Assembly: GCA_944323845.1 (NCBI GenBank)
Contig: CALUUA010000007.1
Span: 23,275-87,274 of the forward strand
Length of the DNA stretch: 64,000 nucleotides
Direction of reading: 5' to 3'
Source of the DNA: an uncultured Bacteroidales bacterium
GTDB lineage: Bacteria; Bacteroidota; Bacteroidia; Bacteroidales; UBA932
Each line of letters begins with the position of its first letter. The first letter of the stretch is position 1. Made by a program: the position numbers and the translations under genes. A model generated the notes under the pieces. It saw only the letters and a program-made list of their open reading frames with translations. It had not been told where the DNA came from and did not search any database. Positions 55,372-63,368 of this stretch are shown here, one piece after another.

Positions 55372-56442
55372 TCAAAAATCACCTTCATTCTCCTTGTCGG
55401 CTGCACGCTCCTCCAGTTGCATGAAGCGGTCGAAATCGCTCGTATAGAGACGATCCTGAACAATGCGATATTTCTCCCATTCGCTCTCGGCATGGGCTTT
55501 GGCCAGTTCCGCCGAGATGCGGCCGGCATTGGCAAGCACCTCCCGATCCATCAGCGACAAAAAGCCGTTCAGCCGTTTCTCCCAGTCCTCCATCGTCATG
55601 GGGATATGGCGCATGGCCTGTATCTCCGCCAGATCGAGGTAGGCCGAAACAATGCGGCCAAGCGTCTGTAACTCCTCCTCCGTAAGGTAGTTTTTGGCAA
55701 CCGTCACATCGTATTTGTGAATTTTGCCCGTCGGCGCACCTTCCCATGTCGTCAGTCCCATGTGTTCCTTGTCGGCGTCGGCACGCTGATAGATCAACTC
55801 CGCCGCCGTGTGCCCATGCACGCTGTAATGCATCTTGTTCTGCACCGCAGCGAAAAAGCGCAGGGTAGCCTTTGCTGTCGGATCGTAATCGACGGCCGTG
55901 GCGTAAATGTCCGTAATCTTCTGGTAGAAACGACGTTCCGACAGACGAATCTCACGGATGCGCTCCAACTGCTTCTCGAAATAGTCTTTGGTAAGCAGCG
56001 TACCACCCCGTTTCAGCCGCTCATCGTCCATCACCCATCCCTGTATGGTATAGTCCTTGACAACCGCATTCGACCACTTGCGGAACTGTACGGCACGCTC
56101 GTTATTGACCTTGAAGCCAACAGAGATAATCATCTGGAGACTATAATGTTTCACATCGCGACAGACCTCACGGCCGCCTTCGGTTTGAACTATCCGGAAA
56201 TTCCGGACAGTTGCCGACTCGGACAATTCATTGTCTGCGTAAATCTTCCGGATATGCTCATTGATGGTGCGTACATCCACACCATACAGCTCCGCCATCA
56301 TGCGTTGGGTCAGCCAAATGTTTTCATCCTCATACCGAAGTTCCACACGGGAAGGATTTTCACCCGTAGCCGCTACGAAAGTCAGGTATTCGGCCGCCGA
56401 ACTGCGGATCGTTATCTCTTTATTGCTCATACTCATTCCCAT
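55372..56442 (-). CDS. RhuM family protein
   Basis: The 356-residue product starts at 56442 (MGMSMSNKEITIRSSAAEYL); ATGs at 56436 and 56430 follow two and four codons on. It matches the virulence protein RhuM family: IWLTQRMMAELYGVDVRTINEHIRKIY, then HYSLQMIISVGFKVNNERAVQFRKWSNAVVKDYTI, and LSERRFYQKITDIYATAVDYDPTAKAT. RhuM proteins occur in genomic islands and with restriction or toxin genes; activity is not established. A 26-bp palindrome lies just upstream. Base use is more GC-rich in third positions than the neighbouring lipoprotein, so acquisition is possible. Confidence 0.85.
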   Translation of the reverse strand: MGMSMSNKEITIRSSAAEYLTFVAATGENPSRVELRYEDENIWLTQRMMAELYGVDVRTINEHIRKIYADNELSESATVRNFRIVQTEGGREVCRDVKHYSLQMIISVGFKVNNERAVQFRKWSNAVVKDYTIQGWVMDDERLKRGGTLLTKDYFEKQLERIREIRLSERRFYQKITDIYATAVDYDPTAKATLRFFAAVQNKMHYSVHGHTAAELIYQRADADKEHMGLTTWEGAPTGKIHKYDVTVAKNYLTEEELQTLGRIVSAYLDLAEIQAMRHIPMTMEDWEKRLNGFLSLMDREVLANAGRISAELAKAHAESEWEKYRIVQDRLYTSDFDRFMQLEERAADKENEGDF

Positions 56443-56480
56443 TTTAGTTACAAACTGGGGATCAAACAAAGATAACAAAA

Positions 56481-56506
56481 TTGCTGCGGATTTAAATCCG
56501 CAGCAA
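56481..56506. repeat. 26-bp perfect palindrome between RhuM and the lipoprotein gene
   Basis: TTGCTGCGGATTT is followed directly by its exact complement AAATCCGCAGCAA, with no loop. It lies 39 bp upstream of the RhuM start and 38 bp past the lipoprotein stop. It could terminate the beta-helix lipoprotein transcript or be a binding site; with no T-run on either side I cannot decide. Confidence 0.7.
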
Positions 56507-56544
56507 CGAAATAAACATATGGTCTTTCTTATATGAGAGGCGGA

Positions 56545-57744
56545 CTACAGTGTCCAGCCGGCTGTCCAGTTGTCATCAGCCGCTACCGCTCCGCTCTGGC
56601 CGACTTTGCCGATGAAATTGTCTGTAAAGACACTTGAGAAATCATAATCGGCAGTATTACCGTCAGATACGAAATCCGCGTTGAAATATGTGCCGATGTT
56701 CTCATCCTGGTCATTCACCACTTCATTCACGAGTTCGCCTGAAATGTAAGTGTTTTTGATTGACGATTTACCGTCAGCAAACGAAGCGTCGGTATAGGTG
56801 GTCTCGAGTGTAATCGGCTTCGGCTTTCCTGTCACAAGAGCATATTCGAGATTAACGTACGTCCCTTCACGGAAACGGAGGCCTCTGGCATTGTCAGCGC
56901 TGTTGTTGCCCACGAATGTAGCGTAACGGACAGTAGGGTGAGCTACCGGGGAAGCTTCGTTGTTGTCGCCGTTGTTGTCGCACTCCATCAGGCAGTCGCA
57001 CTCTGATACTGACTGGTAAGCCACGATATACTCTGCGGTACCGTTCCAGCCTTCTGTCCAGTCGAATGAGTCGTCGGTGCAATTCTCCACGATGCAGTGG
57101 TCGATATTGGCGGAACCGCCGAAGAACTCGATACCGTCATCGGAACCGTCGAGAATCTGGACATAAGATATTTTGGTGCCGTTTCCCACGCCGTAAAGCG
57201 ACAGACCGTTGGCCTCATGCTCGGAATCCAGGGCAAGACCTGAATACTGGATACGTACATACTTGAGACTGCCTGAATTGTCTGAATCATTGTTTCCGCC
57301 ATAAAGGGCTCCTCCGATTTCAGAAGTAGTCTCGCCTGAAGCGTTGGTATGCGCATATCCGCAGATATGAAGTCCGCCCCACGCGCCTGCCTTCTTCTCT
57401 TCTGCCGTCAGTGTGATAGGCTCAGACTCGGTACCTTCGGCTATGATCTTCGCACCCTGCTCGATAAGGATGTAGATGATGTTGGCTCCTGAGGCTGCTG
57501 ACGTGATGGTCGTACCCGGCTCGATGGTAAGTGTAGCCGGAGCTTCCATCTGAAGGCTGCCGGTCAGAGTATATTCACCTTTTTTAAGAGTGAGGTCGTT
57601 TGAATAACGTCCGCTGATTTCTCCGCCTTCGAGAACGACTGCCTCGCCGTTGTTGCCATCGGATCCTTCCTTCTCGCATGATGAAAAACCTGCCACCATG
57701 CCCATTGCAGCGACAGCTGCTACGAAAAATTTAACTGTTTTCAT
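56545..57744 (-). CDS. Beta-helix surface lipoprotein paired with TonB receptor
   Basis: The 399-residue product is a lipoprotein (AVAAMGMVAGFSSC). The chain has Gly/Asn/Asp-rich repeated strands (GANIIYILIEQGAKIIAEG, GGLHICGYAH, SLKYVRIQYSG, IDHCIVENCTDDSFDW) and a calcium-like acidic run (CDNNGDNNEAS), the pattern of a right-handed beta-helix similar to surface adhesion or polysaccharide-acting proteins. No catalytic motif is visible. It lies 59 bp after the TonB-dependent receptor gene, so a substrate-capturing partner of that receptor is likely. Function not known. Confidence 0.8.
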   Translation of the reverse strand: MKTVKFFVAAVAAMGMVAGFSSCEKEGSDGNNGEAVVLEGGEISGRYSNDLTLKKGEYTLTGSLQMEAPATLTIEPGTTITSAASGANIIYILIEQGAKIIAEGTESEPITLTAEEKKAGAWGGLHICGYAHTNASGETTSEIGGALYGGNNDSDNSGSLKYVRIQYSGLALDSEHEANGLSLYGVGNGTKISYVQILDGSDDGIEFFGGSANIDHCIVENCTDDSFDWTEGWNGTAEYIVAYQSVSECDCLMECDNNGDNNEASPVAHPTVRYATFVGNNSADNARGLRFREGTYVNLEYALVTGKPKPITLETTYTDASFADGKSSIKNTYISGELVNEVVNDQDENIGTYFNADFVSDGNTADYDFSSVFTDNFIGKVGQSGAVAADDNWTAGWTL

Positions 57745-57803
57745 ACTTTGAAAATTGGGTTTATATTATTCTATCGTTTTATCTTCAAGCGCTCCGCGCA
57801 ATG

Positions 57804-60566
57804 TCAGAGCGAATAACTTATACCTATTTCGAAGCCGGCGCCGATTCTCCACTGTTCGACATCCACGGTCCTGCCTGCATTAGGGATTTCCTGCTTGAAC
57901 CTGATGGTGGAGTCCAACATGTTGTTGAATGCCATTTTCACCGAGAAATGCTTGTCGATATTGTACGTGGCTACGAAATCGAGGGTGTTCAGAGGCATCT
58001 GCTTCACGTCTCCGAGCCCCATGATGCCGACAGCATGGATTCTCGGTCCCTGAAGATTGTAAAGCAGGGCCAGACTGAGGCTCGAACCGTTCCTGAACTC
58101 GGGCGTATAGCTGATATCGGCATTCGCGAGGTACGGCGATGCTCCCTGAAGCGACCTCTGCTGGTTCGTATATACGCCGCCTTCCGGAAGTATCACGTTC
58201 GTGTACATGTAGGAAGCGTTGGCGCTGACAGCCAGATTCTTTACTATTTCCTTGCGGAACTCGACTTCCACACCTGCGGCTATACCGTTGTCGGCATTCT
58301 GGAACGAATGTTCGGTAGCTCCGCCGGAGAGTCTCTGCGTCCTCTCGATAGGGCTTTCGAGGTATTTGAAATATGCAGTCACCGCGAACATGTCTGTGTT
58401 TTTCTCCGAAAAGAGTTCATATTTCAGGTCGAAATTGTAGTTGTATCCGTTTTCGAGCTCCTCGTTACCTCTTATCTGCGCACCCCCGAAACTTTCCTGA
58501 TAGAGGAAAGGGGCCATTTCTATGAACGACGGTCTGGTGATGGTACGTGAAAGAGAAAGCCTCAGCATACTGTTGGAGGTAACATCATATTTTACGTTGA
58601 TGGCCGGAAAGAAATCGAAAGCGTCAAGATTTCTGGTGAGATTCTCCACGTCATCGTTGTAATCGACACTCTGGCGGCTGGCTTCCATGCGCAGGCCCGC
58701 ATTCAGATACCATCTGTCGCCGAATTTCAGATCAGTCTCTATGAATCCGGCCCCGATGATGTTGGAAGCATCGTACTGGTCCCTGTCGAACTGGCTGCGG
58801 TTCACGGATATCAGTCCGTCCTGGAGATTGCCGAAGTTCAGGTATGCATCCGGATTGTGGAAATCCGTCACCGGATCATTGATGTTTCTGACATCATAAT
58901 AAAATCTGGTAGTGCGGAACTTGCGGACCTTGTCTTTGGCCGAAAGGCCGAAACGGACCTTGTTGTGTTCGTTTATATTGTATGTCGCCTTGATGTCGGC
59001 CACGAGTTCATTTTCGCTTAGTTTTCCGAAATATCTCTGGGTCTCCTGCTGGTTCAGCTTGAAGAAATACCACCGGTCATCGGCTCCGCGGCGGTACATC
59101 ACCTGACGTCTGTCCGGTTCGTCGCTGGCGGACATGGTATAGGAAGCGCCCCAGTCTATGAGCCATTCGGCTACCTCGTGATGACCTGACAGCTGGTAAT
59201 TCTGCAATGTGTATATATGTGTCACCTGGTTGCTTCCTATCAGGTCATAGGATTCCTGGTAGTCGATGCCGTGCCTGTCGAGGTGCGAATCCTTGGCGTT
59301 TCTGGCGAAGAAGACGGTCAGGCCTATATTGTCGCTCTGGCGCAGAGTGTAGTCGAGATCCACGAGTGCGGCGATGTCTATTTTCTGCCCATAGCTGTCG
59401 TATGTGTAATCACTCTGCATGCTGCCTGCGGAACTCGCTTCATACGTCCTGTAAAACGCATCTGTCATGGTTTCGTCTCCGGTTTTGATGCTGGCTGAAG
59501 CCACTAAGCTGAGAGTCTGGTTCCCTACAGGGAAACTCTTTCCGAATCCTACACCGCCATCGAGGTCCGGAAGCGGATTTCTCTTGAAGGTGCGGAAAGT
59601 CGTGCCGAAGATGTCTTTAGACTTCACGTAATCCTGAAAGGCTCCGTATGCTATGCTTTCAGCCTCAGGGTCAAGGCGCTGCGTCAGGAACAGGCTTTTG
59701 CCGTCCATCCTGTAGAAATCGTTTGCGAGAGTCTGGAAGTATCCTCCCGTAGAGAACGATACATTGAAGAAATCTTCGCTCTTGCCTTCTTTCGTGCTTA
59801 TGTCGACGTGCGCGCCTGAATAGTCTGCATACGAGCTGGCTTCATATACCTTGCTGACGGTGATATTCTGTATGGTCGAGGCCGGGAAAATGTCAAGCGG
59901 GATAAGTTTGTTGTCCGGGTTAGGCGATGCTATCGGCAGACCGTTAAGCGTAGTGGTGCTGTACCTGTCGCTAAGCCCGCGGACTATCAGCTGTCCGGCG
60001 CTGGCGATGGATATTCCGGAGAGTTTCGCCACGCTTTCCTGTGCGTTAGATATTCCTTTCAGGCTCATTTCCTTGGCTCCCATGTTCTCTATGGCGAAGC
60101 CGGAGGTGATTCTCTCGTTCTGAAGCGCCTGGAGCGATTCGAGAGTCTTGCGCCCGGTCACTATGGCGTTCTGGAGCATTTCGCCGTCCGGAAGCATGTG
60201 TATCGTCAGAGTATTGCCCGCCAGAGATATGCTCCCGGCATGTTCTGCGTTCACATCGAGTTTCATGGAGCCGCCTGCGGTAACTATCGAGAACGGGACT
60301 GCCTTGTATCCTATATATGAGACTTCAAACGGAGTGTTGTCCCGAAGGAGGTTTATGATGAAACTGCCGTCAAGGTCTGTGATGACGCCTTCCGTGGTGT
60401 TGCTCACAAGGACTGCCGCGCCGATAAGGGGCTCTCCGGTTTCCGCGTCCACTACTGTTCCTTTGAGTATGTCACCGGCATTTTCCGGTGCTTCGACCGC
60501 TTTCAGGGTCGGGATCTGGCTGAAAATAACTGCTGCGATGGCCAGAATAAGTTTCAGTTTTCTCAC
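57804..60566 (-). CDS. TonB-dependent outer-membrane receptor
   Basis: The 920-residue product has a signal peptide (MRKLKLILAIAAVIFSQIPTLKA), a carboxypeptidase-regulatory-like domain (residues about 35-110: GTVVDAETGEPLIGAAVLVSNT), a plug domain (SGISIASAGQLIVRGLSDRYSTTTLNGLPIASPNPDNKLIPLDIFP) and a barrel ending in an aromatic strand (GFEIGISYSL). The plug with LSDRYSTTTLNGLP belongs to the TonB receptors that are not SusC-type, often for siderophores, metals or small ligands. No SusD is present; the partner is a beta-helix lipoprotein. Ligand unknown. Confidence 0.93.
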   Translation of the reverse strand: MRKLKLILAIAAVIFSQIPTLKAVEAPENAGDILKGTVVDAETGEPLIGAAVLVSNTTEGVITDLDGSFIINLLRDNTPFEVSYIGYKAVPFSIVTAGGSMKLDVNAEHAGSISLAGNTLTIHMLPDGEMLQNAIVTGRKTLESLQALQNERITSGFAIENMGAKEMSLKGISNAQESVAKLSGISIASAGQLIVRGLSDRYSTTTLNGLPIASPNPDNKLIPLDIFPASTIQNITVSKVYEASSYADYSGAHVDISTKEGKSEDFFNVSFSTGGYFQTLANDFYRMDGKSLFLTQRLDPEAESIAYGAFQDYVKSKDIFGTTFRTFKRNPLPDLDGGVGFGKSFPVGNQTLSLVASASIKTGDETMTDAFYRTYEASSAGSMQSDYTYDSYGQKIDIAALVDLDYTLRQSDNIGLTVFFARNAKDSHLDRHGIDYQESYDLIGSNQVTHIYTLQNYQLSGHHEVAEWLIDWGASYTMSASDEPDRRQVMYRRGADDRWYFFKLNQQETQRYFGKLSENELVADIKATYNINEHNKVRFGLSAKDKVRKFRTTRFYYDVRNINDPVTDFHNPDAYLNFGNLQDGLISVNRSQFDRDQYDASNIIGAGFIETDLKFGDRWYLNAGLRMEASRQSVDYNDDVENLTRNLDAFDFFPAINVKYDVTSNSMLRLSLSRTITRPSFIEMAPFLYQESFGGAQIRGNEELENGYNYNFDLKYELFSEKNTDMFAVTAYFKYLESPIERTQRLSGGATEHSFQNADNGIAAGVEVEFRKEIVKNLAVSANASYMYTNVILPEGGVYTNQQRSLQGASPYLANADISYTPEFRNGSSLSLALLYNLQGPRIHAVGIMGLGDVKQMPLNTLDFVATYNIDKHFSVKMAFNNMLDSTIRFKQEIPNAGRTVDVEQWRIGAGFEIGISYSL

Positions 60567-60592
60567 TGCTTTGTCTTTCTTGTTTCCGGCGG

Positions 60593-60600
60593 CAAAGGTA
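60593..60600 (-). promoter_or_regulatory. -7 promoter element of the TonB receptor gene
   Basis: Minus-strand TACCTTTG matches TAnnTTTG; no clear -33 element is found at the expected distance. It is 26 nt upstream of the receptor start codon. Confidence 0.45.
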
Positions 60601-60707
60601 TAGTGATAAAGTAGCGGTATTTTTAAGATTAGATTACGAAGTTGTTAATGAGTATTAACTTTGTGTTAATTTCTGTTAAGTTTCGATTAAATATGCGGAT
60701 TAGTCAT

Positions 60708-61030
60708 ATATTGGCAGGAATTTTTCCGGGCCAGAGAAAACAGGCCCGAAAATAAATTCTGCCAATATATTTGTGCGCATGTCACTGATCTTGAAAAATT
60801 TCCGCCGGAGGCAGCGGGTGAAGGCGGGGGTGATACCATATTGGCAGGAATTTTTTCCGCCGCAGAAAAAACAGCGGCGAAAATAAATTCTGCCAATATA
60901 TTTGTGCGCATGTCACTGATCTTGAAAAATTTCCGCCGGAGGCAGCGGGTGAAGGCGGGGGTGATACCATATTGGCAGGAATTTTTTCCGCCGCAGAAAA
61001 AACAGCGGCGAAAATAAATTCTGCCAATAT
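60708..61030. repeat. 131-bp tandem repeat carrying a structured palindromic element (copies A, B, C)
   Basis: Three palindromes of 61-62 nt (A 60708-60768, B 60838-60899, C 60969-61030) share outer arms ATATTGGCAG / CTGCCAATAT and alternate with identical 69-nt spacers, giving a period of 130-131 bp. Inner stems are CGGGCC / GGCCCG in A and CGCCGC / GCGGCG in B and C, around a loop AGARAAAACA. B and C appear identical. The inner stem changes keep pairing. The element recurs as copy D at 62344-62407. Confidence 0.9.
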
Positions 61031-61117
61031 TCTTGTTACGCGTTGAATTAATCGTGAAATAAACCTTATATTTACAGTGAGTAAAAATACTCATTGCACT
61101 GAGTAAAATGTAAAAAC

Positions 61118-62302
61118 ATGTATAAACGAGCAGAATATCAAACTATTACACAGAGAATAAAAGAACCGAGAAAATTCATTCAAGTCGTAATGGGTGCCCG
61201 GCAGATAGGCAAATCCACTGTGGTCAAGCAAGTGCTTCAGGATTTGGATATACCTTTCCTGTCCTTTTCTGCCGACAATGTTCCTGCTACGAACAATGCG
61301 TGGATTTCCGACTGCTGGGCGGCCGTTCGTAGCTTAAAGGAGAGCAGGGCGTGGGAAAGTATCATCCTCGTAATTGACGAAATACAGAAGATAATGAACT
61401 GGAGCGAGGCAGTAAAGAAAGAATGGGACGATGATACGTTTCACGACCGCAATATCAAGGTGCTGCTTTTAGGGAGCAGCAGGATATTGCTGGAAAAAGG
61501 TTTGTCAGAATCCTTGGCCGGACGCTTTGAAGAAATCCGCATGAGTCACTGGAGTTTCAGGGAAATGCAGGAATGCTTCGGTTTCTCGCTCGACCAATAT
61601 CTGTTCTACGGAGGCTATCCCGGTGCAGCTGCATTGATTTCCGACGAAGACCGCTTCGGGCAATACATCCGGTCGGCCATCATTGAAGCGACTATCAACA
61701 AGGATATTCTGATGGATACTCCTATAAGCAAACCGGCCCTGCTTCGTCAGACTTTCGAATTGGGGGCGGCCTATTCCGGTGAATTGCTTTCGTTGAACAA
61801 AATGTTAGGAGCGCTTCAGGATGCCGGGAACACAGTAACTTTGGCTGGATACATCAATTTACTGGATGAAAGCGGTCTGCTTTGCGGACTCCAGAAGTTT
61901 GGTGCAGATATGGCAAGGAGACGTGCAAGCATCCCTAAGTTGCAGGTATATAACAATGCATTGAAGATGGTATATAACCCGTTGACATTCGGGCAGGCAA
62001 TACTTGACCGCAAAGCATGGGGGCGCATTTTTGAATCCGGCATAGGCGCCTGGCTGGTAAGCCAGGCTTTTGTACATCATTTCGAAGTGTTTTATTGGCG
62101 TGAACGGAATGATGAAGTGGACTTTATTCTACGTAAAAAAGGTTCTATAGTCGCTATTGAGGTTAAAAGCAATGCGGAAAAGCGCACAGCGGGATTGGAT
62201 ATGTTCCGGAAACTCTTTCATCCGCAATCGGCCTTTATCGTAGGAGATGGAGGAATCAATGCAGAGGATTTCCTTTCGATGGATATTCGGAGTCTGTTTT
62301 GA
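61118..62302 (+). CDS. AAA ATPase with DUF4143 domain
   Basis: The 394-residue product has an AAA_14-type N-terminal ATPase: Walker A GARQIGKS at residues 26-33, Walker B IILVIDEIQKI, and a sensor-like LLLGSSRILLEKG. The C-terminal part is the DUF4143 region with the restriction-enzyme-like EVDFILRKKGSIVAIEVKS (acidic residue and E-x-K). Such proteins are common in Bacteroidota accessory DNA; their role is not established. It is bracketed by copies of a palindromic element and lies next to a tyrosine recombinase, so it may travel with it. Confidence 0.9.
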   Translation: MYKRAEYQTITQRIKEPRKFIQVVMGARQIGKSTVVKQVLQDLDIPFLSFSADNVPATNNAWISDCWAAVRSLKESRAWESIILVIDEIQKIMNWSEAVKKEWDDDTFHDRNIKVLLLGSSRILLEKGLSESLAGRFEEIRMSHWSFREMQECFGFSLDQYLFYGGYPGAAALISDEDRFGQYIRSAIIEATINKDILMDTPISKPALLRQTFELGAAYSGELLSLNKMLGALQDAGNTVTLAGYINLLDESGLLCGLQKFGADMARRRASIPKLQVYNNALKMVYNPLTFGQAILDRKAWGRIFESGIGAWLVSQAFVHHFEVFYWRERNDEVDFILRKKGSIVAIEVKSNAEKRTAGLDMFRKLFHPQSAFIVGDGGINAEDFLSMDIRSLF

Positions 62303-62343
62303 ATCTTTATTGATCAATCTGCCGATAGAAAGATATTTGATAT

Positions 62344-62407
62344 CATATTGGCAGATATTTTTTCCGGACCAGAGAAAACAGGTCCGGAAATAAATTCTGC
62401 CAATATG
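62344..62407. repeat. Palindromic element copy D downstream of the ATPase gene
   Basis: 64 nt with outer arms CATATTGGCAG / CTGCCAATATG and inner stem CGGACC / GGTCCG around the same AGAGAAAACA loop as copy A. It is single, lacks the 69-nt spacer of the tandem copies, lies 41 bp after the ATPase stop and 9 bp from the stop of the convergent recombinase gene. It could also act as a terminator between the two. Confidence 0.88.
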
Positions 62408-62416
62408 TTTTCCGGA

Positions 62417-63343
62417 TTATTTTCCCAACGATTTGAACATTCTGGTGATGCACCGCTTCTTCTGTTCCATGTTGGGATGGACGTAAAGGTTGAGGGTAGT
62501 CGAAATGTTGGAGTGACCCAACAATACGCTGACAGTCTTATAGTCGCACCCGGCTTCAATACAGCGGGTGGCGAAACTGTGGCGCAGACCGTGATATTTC
62601 AATTTGGGGATATCGAGTTTCGCCATCAAGCCATTGTAGTAGTTGCGGTATGTGCGTGGCTCTGTCGGGCGCTCATCATTGGTTAGCACATAGAAATCTT
62701 CATTGACTACCTTTTTCAACGGCTTTATCATGGCCAGCAGTTCCCTGCTCATGGGTATTTCACGGAAGGAGTTTTTGGTTTTGGGCGTGTTGATGACAAG
62801 TTCCGTATGCTTTTTCTCTCCTTCAATGATATAGATGCGTTCAATCGTGCGACTGACTGTTATCGTACCGTCTGTAATATTGATGTCTCTCCACTTCAAA
62901 GCACATATTTCACCGATACGCAGCCCAGTACTAAGGCTGATATAAATACCAAGCCCGGCAAAAGTGAAGTTGGTTTGGATGTAATTCAGAATCTTTCGGT
63001 GATTGGTGACAGAAAGCACTTCCAGTTTCTTGTTGGTGGAGGTCGTGGGGTACTTTATATCCCATTCGTAATAGTTCATCCACTCATTTTTGATCCCGAA
63101 CTTCATCACCATTTTAAGGACTATCAGAATGTCCTTGACGGTTTTGACACTCAATCCGTTTTTCAACTTTTGCAAGACAAAAGCCTGTACCGCATGTTCG
63201 TGGAGCGAATCACCATCCCCGAAGTAAGGAAGAATGTGGTTCTCCAAGATTAACACATAAGCAGCCATCGTAGACTGCTTCACATAAGGCCGCTTGTACT
63301 CTTTCCAAGCCACCGCAATTTCTCTAACTGTTTTAGTGATCAT
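62417..63343 (-). CDS. Tyrosine recombinase (phage-type integrase family)
   Basis: The 308-residue product has an N-terminal SAM-like core-binding domain (residues about 10-105, with YVKQSTMAAYVLILENHILPYF) and a catalytic domain with the expected residues: Arg in STGLRIGEICALKW, the HxxR of YHGLRHSFATR, the second His of LLGHSNISTTLNLY, and the nucleophile Tyr in the last of these. It cuts and rejoins DNA at short inverted sites. It is divergent from an hsdS frame 25 bp away. In Bacteroidota such recombinases often invert hsdS parts. Confidence 0.95.
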   Translation of the reverse strand: MITKTVREIAVAWKEYKRPYVKQSTMAAYVLILENHILPYFGDGDSLHEHAVQAFVLQKLKNGLSVKTVKDILIVLKMVMKFGIKNEWMNYYEWDIKYPTTSTNKKLEVLSVTNHRKILNYIQTNFTFAGLGIYISLSTGLRIGEICALKWRDINITDGTITVSRTIERIYIIEGEKKHTELVINTPKTKNSFREIPMSRELLAMIKPLKKVVNEDFYVLTNDERPTEPRTYRNYYNGLMAKLDIPKLKYHGLRHSFATRCIEAGCDYKTVSVLLGHSNISTTLNLYVHPNMEQKKRCITRMFKSLGK

Positions 63344-63368
63344 GATTCCTGAATTTTTTGGTTAGTGA

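Larger units (their letters stand above)
60567..61117. other. 551-bp gene-free region with receptor promoter and palindromic repeats
   Basis: No credible gene is present. It holds the receptor promoter (60593-60600), an AT-rich stretch (60600-60705), three palindromic elements in 2.5 tandem units (60708-61030), and an AT-rich promoter region of the ATPase gene, with TATATTTACAG and a small TGAGT / ACTCA hairpin at 61078-61093. The open frames across it on the minus strand are shadows of the repeats. Confidence 0.6.

Noticed and set aside
60708..61030. CRISPR-like array
   Set aside because: Only 2.5 units, the spacers are identical to each other, and the repeat is a long palindrome; no cas genes are in the window.
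60687..61094. Minus-strand open frames of 81-135 codons across the tandem repeats
   Set aside because: The translated repeats are merely the 131-bp DNA repeat read in frame; no start context, no family, and the DNA is explained by the palindromes.
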